The translations under genes were made by a program, and so were the position numbers. Of a stretch of 8,234 nucleotides of DNA, positions 1 through 6,568 are shown piece after piece (position 1 is the first letter of the stretch; the number at the start of each line of letters is the position of its first letter). Source of the DNA: Rubrivirga sp. (GTDB lineage Bacteria > Bacteroidota > Rhodothermia > Rhodothermales > Rubricoccaceae); NCBI GenBank assembly GCA_012269805.1, contig JAAXJP010000537.1, positions 1-8,234 of the forward strand. Direction: 5' to 3'. Under the pieces are notes generated by a model that searched no databases, had not been told where the DNA came from, and was given only the letters and a program-made list of their open reading frames with translations.

Positions 1-1
1 C

Positions 2-160
2 GACGAGCGCCGGCTGGTGTTCGAGGCTCTGCTCGAGGTCTGGGCCGAGGCCGAGACCACCCACCTCACCCTCTCGACGCCCGTCTCGCTCCTGACCGTG
101 GGCGGCGGGCTCGCGCTCCGGCTCGACACGCCGCGCTGGCTCCGCACGGTCCTGCGATGA
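2..160 (+). CDS. C-terminal end of an unidentified protein (5' truncated by window)
   Basis: An open frame enters from the left edge and encodes 52 residues before a TGA stop at 158-160. The visible tail begins DERRLVFEALLEVWAEAE, an amphipathic helical stretch. It then has a hydrophobic or beta-rich segment around LLTVGGGLALRL and ends in a basic tail. Third codon positions are strongly G/C, as in the genes around it, which supports real coding. The stop overlaps the next gene's ATG in an ATGA arrangement, so the two are probably co-transcribed and translationally coupled. I do not recognise the family from this fragment and assign no function. Confidence 0.7.
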   Translation, partial: DERRLVFEALLEVWAEAETTHLTLSTPVSLLTVGGGLALRLDTPRWLRTVLR

Positions 161-1941
161 CGGCGCTCGTCCTGGCCAGCCTCCTCACGCTCACCCCGGC
201 CGACTCGCTCGACGCGCGCTGCCCGAACGGCGAGGTCGTCACGCGCGCCGAGCTCGACGCGGCCGGCGCGACGACCATCCACGACGCCCTCCGCCTCACG
301 ACGCGCATCGACGGGGTGACGACGGACGGGTTCGACCCGGTCCCGGTCCTCGGCCTCGGCGTCCCGTTCGCCGAGCCCGTCCGCGTGCTGGTCGACGGCG
401 CGCCCGCCGCGCGCGGGGCCGGGCCGGAGCCGCTCGGCCTGGAGGCGTTGCCCATCGCCGTCGTCGAGGTCGAGCGGGTCGTCGTGTGCCTCGGCACCGG
501 GGTGGCCGGCGGCGCCCTCGGCGGCCCGTGGATCGACGTCCAGACGGCGCCGCCCGCGCCGGCGCTCGCCGGCGTCGCGAGCTACGGCAACGAGTCGGGC
601 GACCCCGGACCGTTCCGGTACCTCGACCCGTCCCTCCCCAACGTCGACAAGATCGGGCCCGACTACGAGGCGGCCATCGTCGCCCGCACCCCGGCCGCCG
701 TCGGGTGGATGGCACTCCGCGACCGCGACTTCCTCCCGACCGACCCCGCCCTCTTCGACCGCACGCGGGTCGCGACGACGCGGTACCCGAAGCGGAACGG
801 CCCCGTCCTGGCGGTCGCCGCGCGCGCGGCCGGCCTCCGCGCGCGCCTCGGGGTGCGGTGGTTCGAGGACCTCCCGTTCCTCCCCGGAGCCGGGCGCGAG
901 GTGCCGCTCGACCACACGTCGGCGCAGGCGACCGTCTCCGGCGAGCGCTCGTGGGGGGGCCTCCGCGTGTGGGGCCACGGCCACGCCGCCCGGGTCGAGG
1001 TCGACCGGCCCGACCGGAGCCTCGTGCCCCTCGACCCATCGTGGGACGAGACGCGCCTCGACGGCGCGCTGGCGGCCCGCCTCGGCGGCGTCCGCCGGTC
1101 GGTCGCAGCCGGCGCCCAGGCCGAGCGCGTAGCGGTCTCGGCCGGTGCCTTCGACGACAGGATCACCGCCGGGCGGGCCTGGGCCGAAGGGCGGACGATA
1201 CTGGACGGCGGCGGCCTCGCCGTGACGCTGGCGAGCGCGGCCGCGGGCGGCGGGCTCGGCGTCGGCCTCGTGTCGGAGGCGTGGTGGCGCCCCGCGCGTG
1301 GCCTCGTGCTGCGCGCCGAGGGATCCGCCCGGCGGTCCCTCGCCGAGGAGCGCCGGTCGCTCGGCGTGTGGGCCGCGCGGGGCTACGAGGGCCTCCCCAT
1401 CGACGCTCCCGAACCGACAGGTCGACGCAGTCAGGCGGCCCCGCTCGATGTGGCCCACCTCCGCTTGGCGGCGCGCGTCGACCGCGGCGCAGCTTGGGCC
1501 GAGGCGTCCGCCGAAGGCCAGCGGGCGGGCGGCCTCGCACGGGGGACGGCCGGCCTCGCCCGCCTCGGCGCTGGCTGGCACGGAGCCGCGCTGGTCCTCC
1601 GAGCCGACGCGCACGTGCAGGGGGCGCTCTCCGGATCCGCCCCCTTTCGAGACGCGTGGGACCGGCTTCCCCGCCTCCGCGCCGCGCTCGACGTGCGAGC
1701 CCCGCTCGACGGCCGCGTCGCCCTCTGGGCCCGCCTCGACGGCCGATCCGGGACGGCGTGGCCCGAGGGCGACGTGCCGGCGATGCTCCTCCTCGACCTC
1801 GGCCTGAGCAAGCAGGCCTGGGGCGACCGCCTCCGCCTCTCGCTCGCCGGCCGCAACGTGCTCGGCGCCGAGGAGCGGACGCACCCGCTCGGCGCCTCGC
1901 TCGAGCCCCGCCTCTTCGTCCGCGCCGAAGCGCGGCTGTAG
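157..1941 (+). CDS. TonB-dependent-receptor-like outer-membrane protein with plug domain and short barrel
   Basis: The 594-residue product looks like a reduced TonB-dependent receptor, an outer-membrane importer or a derived porin. Residues 1-16 are a short hydrophobic signal-like segment with no basic N-region. Residues about 27-130 resemble the plug: the helix AELDAAGATTIHDALRL, the strand VRVLVDGAP, then LEALPIAVVEVERVVV and GTGVAGGALGG, which matches the usual pattern of an ERVEVV-like strand, a YGS-like turn and GGVINI. Alternating beta segments follow, ending in LRLSLAGRNVLGAEE and a last strand RLFVRAEARL, typical of receptor C-termini. Only about 460 residues remain for the barrel, short for a 22-strand fold. 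Cys22 and Cys111, both in the plug region, are the only cysteines I found and could form a disulfide. No TonB box is evident, and the ligand is unknown. The ATG overlaps the upstream stop. Residues 418-427 are encoded by a dispersed repeat with atypical codons. Confidence 0.75.
   Translation: MTALVLASLLTLTPADSLDARCPNGEVVTRAELDAAGATTIHDALRLTTRIDGVTTDGFDPVPVLGLGVPFAEPVRVLVDGAPAARGAGPEPLGLEALPIAVVEVERVVVCLGTGVAGGALGGPWIDVQTAPPAPALAGVASYGNESGDPGPFRYLDPSLPNVDKIGPDYEAAIVARTPAAVGWMALRDRDFLPTDPALFDRTRVATTRYPKRNGPVLAVAARAAGLRARLGVRWFEDLPFLPGAGREVPLDHTSAQATVSGERSWGGLRVWGHGHAARVEVDRPDRSLVPLDPSWDETRLDGALAARLGGVRRSVAAGAQAERVAVSAGAFDDRITAGRAWAEGRTILDGGGLAVTLASAAAGGGLGVGLVSEAWWRPARGLVLRAEGSARRSLAEERRSLGVWAARGYEGLPIDAPEPTGRRSQAAPLDVAHLRLAARVDRGAAWAEASAEGQRAGGLARGTAGLARLGAGWHGAALVLRADAHVQGALSGSAPFRDAWDRLPRLRAALDVRAPLDGRVALWARLDGRSGTAWPEGDVPAMLLLDLGLSKQAWGDRLRLSLAGRNVLGAEERTHPLGASLEPRLFVRAEARL
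1409..1438 (+). repeat. Dispersed 30-bp repeat, copy 1 (inside the outer-membrane protein gene)
   Basis: This segment matches bases 4248-4277 at 27 of 30 positions, with differences at 1417, 1418 and 1431. The core shared exactly is AGGTCGACGCAG, followed after one mismatch by CAGGCGG. It lies in frame and encodes about PEPTGRRSQA in the receptor-like protein. It uses ACA and AGT codons, which are rare in this GC3-rich gene. That suggests inserted DNA, perhaps in a surface loop or turn. The insertion is an inference; the match itself is seen directly. Confidence 0.6.
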
Positions 1942-1965
1942 CAGGAGCCGGCGCTCGCCTACAGC
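1935..1965. terminator. Bidirectional hairpin spanning both convergent stop codons
   Basis: GCTGTAG (1935-1941) is the exact reverse complement of CTACAGC (1959-1965). An inner pair, GAGC (1945-1948) with GCTC (1953-1956), closes a CGGC tetraloop. The two outer arms contain the TAG stop of the plus-strand receptor gene and the TAG stop of the minus-strand oxidoreductase. The element is therefore symmetric and could end transcription from both sides. There is no T-tract on either side, so intrinsic termination is likely but not certain. Confidence 0.55.
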
Positions 1966-3443
1966 ACCCGCTCCGGGTCGGGCGGCGGCGGCGTGAGGCC
2001 GCGGTACCCGAACACCCGTTTGACGACGTCGATGGCCGCCGGGAACTGCTTCTGGACGTAGTACTGGTCGGCCGCCCGGCGCGCGCCGAGGCCGTACGTC
2101 GGGTACGGGACGATCGTGTCCGAGACCGTCCGCACCGACACGCCGCCCTTTTTGGCGACGGCCAGCATCGCGATCAGCTCGCCCGCCCGCTCGCCGACGA
2201 CGCTCGCGCCGAGGATCTTCCCCCGCCACCGCGTCGCGTGGACCTTGATGTGCCCGTCCGCCGCGTGCTCCGTCAGCGCCCGGTCGACCTTCGAGTACGG
2301 GAAGCGGTACGTCACGAACGAGCGGCCGTCGTCCCGCAGCTCCGCCTCCGTCGGGCCGAGTTGGGCCACCTCGGGCGTCGTGTAAGTCGCCCACGCGATC
2401 CCGCCGCGGTCGATCTTCGCGGGCACCTTGAGGACGGCGTTCGTCACGGCCTGCTTGGCCATGTGCTCGCTCATGTGGGTGAGCTGGTACTCGCCCGTGC
2501 AGTCGCCCGCGGCCCAGATGTGCTTCTGCGACGTCCGGCACCGGTCGTCGACGGTCACGCCTTTGTCGGTGAACGCGACGCCGGCCCGGTCGAGGCCGAG
2601 GTCCTCGACGTTCGGCCTCCGCCCCGTCGCCACGAGAAGCGCGTCGCCCTCGACCGTCTGCGAGTGCCCGCCGACGGTCGCGCGGACCGTGACCGCGCCC
2701 GCCGCGCCCTCGACCCGCTCCACGTCCGCCCCGAGCACAAAGCGGACGCCCTCGCGCTCCAAGACTCGCCGGAGGATCTCCGCGTGGTCCGCGTCGTCGC
2801 GGCCGAGAAGGCGGTCTCCCCGGTCAAGGATGGTGACCTCGGAGCCGAGCCGGCGGAAGGCCTGCCCCATCTCGCACCCGATCGGCCCGCCGCCGATGAT
2901 GACGAGGTGCCGCGGCTGCGTCTCGACCTCGAAGAGCGTCTCGTTGGTGAGGTACGGCGTGTCGTCGAGGCCGGGGATGGGCGGCGGCGCGGCCCGCCCG
3001 CCCGTGCAGATGACGGCCATCCGGAACGTCACCTCGCGCCCGCCTTCGGCGCCGTCGACGTGGACGGCGTGCGGGCCCGTGAACCGCGCGTCCCCCTTGA
3101 CGACCTCGACGCCGAAGCCCTCGAAGATCTCCGGCCGGTCGGCGTCGTGGTAGATCTCCTGGCGCGTCTCGTGGACGTCGCCGAGGACCGACCGCCAGTC
3201 GGCCGGCGCGGCGGGTCCGTCCGCCTCGGCGTAGTGGTCGCGGAAGTCGCCGGCGCTCTCGCGGAGTTGGGCGGCGTGGAGGAGCGTCTTCGACGGGACG
3301 CAGCCGGTCCACGTGCAGTCGCCGCCGAGCCGGTCGCGCTCGACCATCATCGTCCGGGCGCCGAGGTTGGCGGCCGTGCCGGCAGCGGTGAGACCGGCCG
3401 CGCCGGCGCCGAGGACGAGGAGGTCGACGTCGTAGGAGGCCAT
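1959..3443 (-). CDS. Class I pyridine nucleotide-disulfide oxidoreductase (MerA/Lpd-like, FAD-dependent)
   Basis: The 494-residue product has the full class I flavin disulfide reductase layout. The FAD dinucleotide motif GAGAAG is at residues 12-17. The redox-active pair Cys43 and Cys48 lies in GGDCTWTGCVPSK. A second Rossmann motif, GGGPIG (184-189), binds NAD(P)H; Asp207 at the end of its second strand hints at NADH preference (inference). ATGRRPN (272-278) and the FAD segment AAGDCTG (311-317) follow, then the C-terminal dimerisation domain. In that domain the HPTxxE dyad of lipoamide dehydrogenase reads YPTYGL: the catalytic His position is Tyr447, as in mercuric reductase, and the Glu position is Leu452. 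There is no N-terminal heavy-metal domain and no C-terminal Cys pair, so a true mercuric reductase is unlikely. The substrate is unknown. It starts at ATG 3443 with no clear Shine-Dalgarno and is divergent from the NUDIX gene. Confidence 0.9.
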   Translation of the reverse strand: MASYDVDLLVLGAGAAGLTAAGTAANLGARTMMVERDRLGGDCTWTGCVPSKTLLHAAQLRESAGDFRDHYAEADGPAAPADWRSVLGDVHETRQEIYHDADRPEIFEGFGVEVVKGDARFTGPHAVHVDGAEGGREVTFRMAVICTGGRAAPPPIPGLDDTPYLTNETLFEVETQPRHLVIIGGGPIGCEMGQAFRRLGSEVTILDRGDRLLGRDDADHAEILRRVLEREGVRFVLGADVERVEGAAGAVTVRATVGGHSQTVEGDALLVATGRRPNVEDLGLDRAGVAFTDKGVTVDDRCRTSQKHIWAAGDCTGEYQLTHMSEHMAKQAVTNAVLKVPAKIDRGGIAWATYTTPEVAQLGPTEAELRDDGRSFVTYRFPYSKVDRALTEHAADGHIKVHATRWRGKILGASVVGERAGELIAMLAVAKKGGVSVRTVSDTIVPYPTYGLGARRAADQYYVQKQFPAAIDVVKRVFGYRGLTPPPPDPERVL

Positions 3444-3519
3444 GAGAGATCGGGAGAGGGGCGACGGTAGAAGGGCGCGGGCGCCGCGATCTTACCGGGC
3501 CCCTCGCCTCCCGGTCCCC

Positions 3520-4206
3520 GTGCTCCTCTTCCTGCCCACGTTCGTCCGCGCCCACGACCCCGTGCCCGCCGAGGGCTGGACCGCCGACGGGGAGCCGTAC
3601 CGGCTCGCCCGCACGCTCGCCGAGGCCGAGGCGGCCGCCGTCGCGCCCGACGGCCGGCTCGGCCGCGTCCTCGTGCTCGACCCCGCCCGCCTCGACCTCC
3701 GCGGGGACGGCGCCCCGACGACGGGCCACGTCCCGCGCGAGGCCGTCCTCAACGTCGACCCCGACGGCGACTACTGGCGGCCGGCCCCGGTCGCGGCCGG
3801 TGGCGGCGTCGTCGTGCGGGAGGCCGACGGCGTCGACGTGCTCCTCATCTTCCGGCGCGGCGCGTGGGACCTCCCCAAGGGCAAGCTCGACGAGGGCGAG
3901 ACGCCCAAGAAGGCGGCCCGACGCGAGGTCGCCGAGGAGGTCGGCGTCCGCAAAAAGTCGATCACCGTCACAGCCGACCTCGGGACGACGGTCCACGGCT
4001 ACGTGTGGCCCTCCCGCGAGGTCTACGCCGTCAAGACGACCCACTGGTTCGGGATGACGACGACGGCCGAGCGGTTCGAGCCGGAGACGAAGGAGGGGAT
4101 CGAGGCCGTCGCGTGGGTCCCGTGGGCCGAGGCCCGCGCCCGCGTCGGCTTCGACACACTCCGCGGCCTGATGGACCGCGTCGACCCGGCGGCGCTCATC
4201 GGCTGA
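3520..4206 (+). CDS. NUDIX hydrolase with N-terminal extension
   Basis: The product hydrolyses a nucleoside diphosphate linked to another moiety; the exact substrate cannot be read from sequence. With the GTG start at 3520 it has 228 residues. Residues about 1-88 form an extension (VLLFLPTFVRAHDP onwards) that precedes the catalytic domain in related Bacteroidota NUDIX proteins, as I recall them. The core follows with GGGVVVREADG and LLIFRRGAWDLPKGK. A perfect NUDIX box then spans about residues 121-143, with G, E, REVAEE and GV all in the expected spacing. An upstream in-frame ATG at 3442 is less likely. It overlaps the divergent gene's start codon, and the added segment is Arg-rich with AGA, AGG and GGT codons unlike the rest. 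No Shine-Dalgarno is visible. Transcription is probably from the 76-base divergent gap at 3444-3519. Confidence 0.9.
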   Translation: MLLFLPTFVRAHDPVPAEGWTADGEPYRLARTLAEAEAAAVAPDGRLGRVLVLDPARLDLRGDGAPTTGHVPREAVLNVDPDGDYWRPAPVAAGGGVVVREADGVDVLLIFRRGAWDLPKGKLDEGETPKKAARREVAEEVGVRKKSITVTADLGTTVHGYVWPSREVYAVKTTHWFGMTTTAERFEPETKEGIEAVAWVPWAEARARVGFDTLRGLMDRVDPAALIG

Positions 4207-4234
4207 GCGCCGCCGCCAGCCTCCGCCCCCTCCG

Positions 4235-4260
4235 CCTCGCTTCGGCGCCGAACCGCGAGG
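4235..4260 (+). terminator. Stem-loop downstream of the NUDIX gene
   Basis: CCTCGC (4235-4240) pairs with GCGAGG (4255-4260). The bases between include the perfect palindrome TTCGGCGCCGAA (4241-4252), with only an unpaired CC at 4253-4254. The hairpin begins 28 bases after the NUDIX stop codon and could end its transcript or protect its 3' end. No T-run follows. Its right half overlaps the dispersed repeat at 4248-4277, so it may instead be part of that repeat element. Confidence 0.4.
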
Positions 4261-4277
4261 TCGACGCAGCCAGGCGG
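4248..4277 (+). repeat. Dispersed 30-bp repeat, copy 2 (intergenic)
   Basis: This is the second copy of the element at 1409-1438, matching at 27 of 30 positions. It sits between the NUDIX gene and the FKBP-like lipoprotein gene. Here the left part also forms the right arm of a stem-loop (4235-4260), a structure not preserved at copy 1. Bases 4207-4370 otherwise hold pyrimidine-rich sequence, this repeat and a possible promoter; I see no gene there. Confidence 0.6.
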
Positions 4278-4344
4278 GTGGGGCCGAGCGGGCAAGGACG
4301 GGGTGAAAAGGCGTCCCACGGCCGGATCGGCGCGGGGCGGCCCC

Positions 4345-4352
4345 TAGCTTCG
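4345..4352 (+). promoter_or_regulatory. Possible Bacteroidota-type -7 promoter element
   Basis: TAGCTTCG matches the Bacteroidota -7 consensus TAnnTTTG at all but one defined position. It lies 18 bases before the ATG of the FKBP-like lipoprotein gene, implying a short leader. No TTG is found at the expected -33 distance, so support is weak. Confidence 0.3.
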
Positions 4353-4370
4353 AGGGATCCCCCCGGTCCC

Positions 4371-4862
4371 ATGCGCACGCCTCGCCTTCTCGCCCTGCCC
4401 GCCGCCCTCGTCGGGCTGATCGTCGCGCTCGCCGCCGGGGCACCGGCCCTCTCCGGCTGCGACAGCGGCGGGTCCGCCGCGTGCCCCACCGACGTCGCGT
4501 TCGGGTTCGAGGACGTGACCCCCGACAGCGTCGAGGTGGGCTCCGTCGTGGTCGGGCAGGGCGACTGCGTCTCGGTCGCTTACGTCGGCCGGCTGGCGGA
4601 CGGCGGCGGCGTCTTCGCCCGGGGCACCGACTTCCGCTTTGTGGTCCCGTCGACCAACATCCTCCCGACCGGCTTCGTGCTCGGGATGGGCAACCAGCGG
4701 GAGGGCGAGACGCGCATCGTGACCGTCCCGCCGAACCTCGGCTTCGGGCCGTTCGAACGCGGGGCGCTCTTCGAGGGGGGCGTCGACATCCCGGCGTGCT
4801 CGGTCGTCGAGTTCGAGATCACGCTGAACCGGATCTTCCAGGACGCCCGCTCCTGCTCGTGA
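4371..4862 (+). CDS. FKBP-type peptidyl-prolyl isomerase-like lipoprotein
   Basis: The 163-residue product starts with a signal peptide (MRTPRLL, then a hydrophobic stretch) ending in the lipobox LSGC, so Cys30 should be lipidated and the protein anchored in the envelope. Residues about 64-156 follow the FKBP fold: GDCVSVAYVGRLADG, then FRFVV, LPTGFVLGMGNQREGETRIVTVPPNLGFG in pieces, and CSVVEFEITLNRI. The family catalyses cis-trans proline isomerisation or acts as a chaperone. By eye against FKBP12, Tyr26 and Phe99 equivalents are kept, but Asp37 reads Ala, Trp59 reads Phe101 and Tyr82 reads Phe125. Activity may therefore be low or lost. Four other cysteines (38, 66, 143, 162) could make two disulfides in the periplasm or on the surface. 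It is probably transcribed alone and converges on the 5'-nucleotidase gene. Confidence 0.85.
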   Translation: MRTPRLLALPAALVGLIVALAAGAPALSGCDSGGSAACPTDVAFGFEDVTPDSVEVGSVVVGQGDCVSVAYVGRLADGGGVFARGTDFRFVVPSTNILPTGFVLGMGNQREGETRIVTVPPNLGFGPFERGALFEGGVDIPACSVVEFEITLNRIFQDARSCS

Positions 4863-4863
4863 T

Positions 4864-4904
4864 CCCCGCGCCCGCCGGGGCGCTGCGGGCCCACGGCGGG
4901 GGCG
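4864..4904. terminator. GC-rich inverted repeats between convergent genes
   Basis: The 66-base gap between the FKBP-like and 5'-nucleotidase stop codons is almost all G and C. CCCCG (4864-4868) can pair with CGGGG (4876-4880). Alternatively, CGCCCGCCG (4869-4877) can pair with CGGCGGG and CG near 4894-4904 around a small bulge. The position suits a shared terminator for the convergent genes, but no T-tract is present and such GC-rich DNA forms hairpins by chance. Confidence 0.3.
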
Positions 4905-4928
4905 TCCCGGCGACCGACCGAGGCGGCC

Positions 4929-6440
4929 CTACTCGTACGTCCGCACCAACTCGTCGAGGAGCGCCCGGCGGACGTCGCCGTGCTCGCCGGCGAGCGTGAG
5001 GTCGGGGTTCGCCTCGACGTCGAAGTAGTCGAGCCCGGTCTCGCGGCCCGACACGAGAAAGTCGTTCGTGGCGACGGTGTAGGTCCGCTGAGGATCGACC
5101 GGCTCGCCATTCACGGTCCACGCGTCGCCCGCGCGGCCGATCCCGGCCGTCTGGAGGTAGCCGCCGGTCCCGGCGTTGGCCTCGCCCTGGTCGAGCACAC
5201 GCGTCAAGAGCGCACCCGGCATCGCGACCGTCACGACGGTCCCGCCGAACGGGAGCACGCGGATCGCGTCGTACTCGGTGAACGGCCCGGCCGTGAGGAC
5301 GTCGTCGACGCGCACGGAGCCGCCGTTGAACAGGGCCGCCTCGGCGCCGGAAACCTGGCGGAAGCCCTCGGCGATGAGCGTCCCGAGACGGGCCGGGCGG
5401 GTGCGGACGGTCCCCTCGCGCCCGTCGAGCGCCTCGGTCGTGACGACCGCCACGCGGTCGGGGTCGAACCCGTCGGCGCGGAAGCCGGCGTAGGCGGCCT
5501 CGACCCACTCCTCGACGACGGCCGCCGTCGCCGGGTCGGTCGGCGTCGCGGGCGTGATCGGGACGAGCTCCGAGGCCACCGACACGTCGCCCGTCGCGCG
5601 GTCGAGCGTGACGCGGTGGACGTAGACCGTCCGCGCGTTGGCGTCGGCCTTGAGGACGGGCGTGAGGTCGGGCCCGCGGTAGGCGCGGACGTTCTCGTGC
5701 TCGTGCCCGCCCAAGACCATGTCGAGCCCCGGGATGGTGGCCGCCGCGGCCACATCGTCGGCGAAGGCGAGGTGCGTGAGGCCGATGACCACGTCGGCCT
5801 CGGCGTCGAGGCGGGCGACCTCGGCCCGGAGCGTCGAGTCGGCGTCGACGTAGCGCACATACGCCGCGTCGTTCGAGGGGAGCACGACGCTCGCGATCCC
5901 CACGCGGACCGTGTCGCCGGGCGCGGCTACGACCGGCAGCACGAGGCGCGGCGGGACGTCGGCGAACGGCCGCCCCGTCGCCGTGCGGACGTTGGCCGAG
6001 ACGAACGGGAAGTCGGCCTCCGCGACGCGAGCGAGGAAGGCGTCCTCGGACACGTCGAACTCGTGGTTGCCGACGGCCGCCACGTCCAGCCCGAGCGCGT
6101 TGAGGGCCGCCACCATCTGCCGGCCCGCCAGCCGCTCGCCGTCGACGCGAGCCGTGCCGAGCGCCGACGGGCTCAGAAAGTCACCCGCGAGGACCGTGAT
6201 CGTGTTCGGGTCGCGCCGGAGAAGCTGCTGTCGAAGCCCCGCCACGCGTGCCAGTCCGCCCGCTTGGCCGCCCTCGACCGGCGTGATCTCGTACACGTCG
6301 TTCATCTGGAGGACGGTGAACGTGACCTCCGACACCGGCTCGGCGCGGCCGGGGGGGACGACCGGCGCTGTCGGTGCGCAGCCCGCGGAGGCGAGCGTGA
6401 GCGCCACAAAAAGGAAGCGGAGAGTGGACGTGAGCTTCAT
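4929..6440 (-). CDS. 5'-nucleotidase / metallophosphoesterase family lipoprotein
   Basis: The 503-residue product belongs to the bifunctional metallophosphatase/5'-nucleotidase (UshA-like) family, which removes phosphate from nucleotides outside the cytoplasm. It starts MKLTSTLRFLFVALTLASAGC, with Cys21 as the likely lipid anchor. The metallophosphatase domain (about 38-260) carries the dimetal motifs: NDVYE with Asp48, AGDF with Asp87, GNHEFD with Asn125-His126, THLAF with His223, and GGHEHE with His246 and His248. Tyr50 stands where many members have a His ligand (DxH); as I recall, the NDVYE version is a known branch. The C-terminal substrate domain (about 325-503) shows FNGGSVRVDD, LPFGGTVV and GTGGYLQ. 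Length is normal for the family. Start ATG 6440 has no Shine-Dalgarno. It may act in phosphate or nucleoside scavenging. Confidence 0.92.
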   Translation of the reverse strand: MKLTSTLRFLFVALTLASAGCAPTAPVVPPGRAEPVSEVTFTVLQMNDVYEITPVEGGQAGGLARVAGLRQQLLRRDPNTITVLAGDFLSPSALGTARVDGERLAGRQMVAALNALGLDVAAVGNHEFDVSEDAFLARVAEADFPFVSANVRTATGRPFADVPPRLVLPVVAAPGDTVRVGIASVVLPSNDAAYVRYVDADSTLRAEVARLDAEADVVIGLTHLAFADDVAAAATIPGLDMVLGGHEHENVRAYRGPDLTPVLKADANARTVYVHRVTLDRATGDVSVASELVPITPATPTDPATAAVVEEWVEAAYAGFRADGFDPDRVAVVTTEALDGREGTVRTRPARLGTLIAEGFRQVSGAEAALFNGGSVRVDDVLTAGPFTEYDAIRVLPFGGTVVTVAMPGALLTRVLDQGEANAGTGGYLQTAGIGRAGDAWTVNGEPVDPQRTYTVATNDFLVSGRETGLDYFDVEANPDLTLAGEHGDVRRALLDELVRTYE

Positions 6441-6568
6441 GGCCTAGGGGAAACCCCGATGAGAATGGGTCATAGAATGATAGAGGGGACTGGTCGACCG
6501 TGCGTCATTGTTTGGCGTCCGAGCGAGGCTCGTCCCGACCCATTGTCCCACAATCCAAGAGGTTTGAT
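6441..6568. promoter_or_regulatory. Divergent intergenic region with several short inverted repeats
   Basis: This gap separates the minus-strand 5'-nucleotidase from the plus-strand small protein and must hold start signals for both. It is visibly richer in A/T than the rest. Inverted repeats include GGGG-AAA-CCCC (6447-6457), AATGGGTC (6464-6471) with GACCCATT (6537-6544), the palindrome GGTCGACC (6492-6499), CGAGC-GAG-GCTCG (6520-6532) and ATTGT-CCC-ACAAT (6542-6554). These could be operator or leader structures. I could not fix a promoter: no good TAnnTTTG with TTG at -33 was found for the minus strand, and the best plus-strand match overlaps the proposed start codon. Confidence 0.35.

Noticed and set aside
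1959..3443. True mercuric reductase
   Set aside because: There is no heavy-metal-associated N-terminal domain, no C-terminal vicinal cysteines, and no mer regulator or transporter nearby.
486..3470. A plus-strand open frame of 994 codons
   Set aside because: It runs across the receptor gene in another frame and antisense to the oxidoreductase. The product is an Arg/Pro/Gly-rich low-complexity string with no domain. It is open only because GC-rich DNA has few stop codons.
3442..3519. ATG 3442 as the NUDIX start
   Set aside because: It overlaps the start codon of the divergent gene, and the added Arg-rich residues use AGA, AGG and GGT codons unlike the rest of the gene. GTG 3520 fits the domain boundary better.
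2824..4443. A minus-strand open frame of 539 codons
   Set aside because: It is antisense to the NUDIX gene and out of frame with the oxidoreductase. It shows no motif, and the NUDIX box on the plus strand is perfect.
6291..6299. Asp-Val-Tyr in place of Asp-x-His in the 5'-nucleotidase as a lost active site
   Set aside because: As I recall, NDVYE is a recurring variant in this family, and all other metal-binding motifs are intact, so inactivity is not supported.
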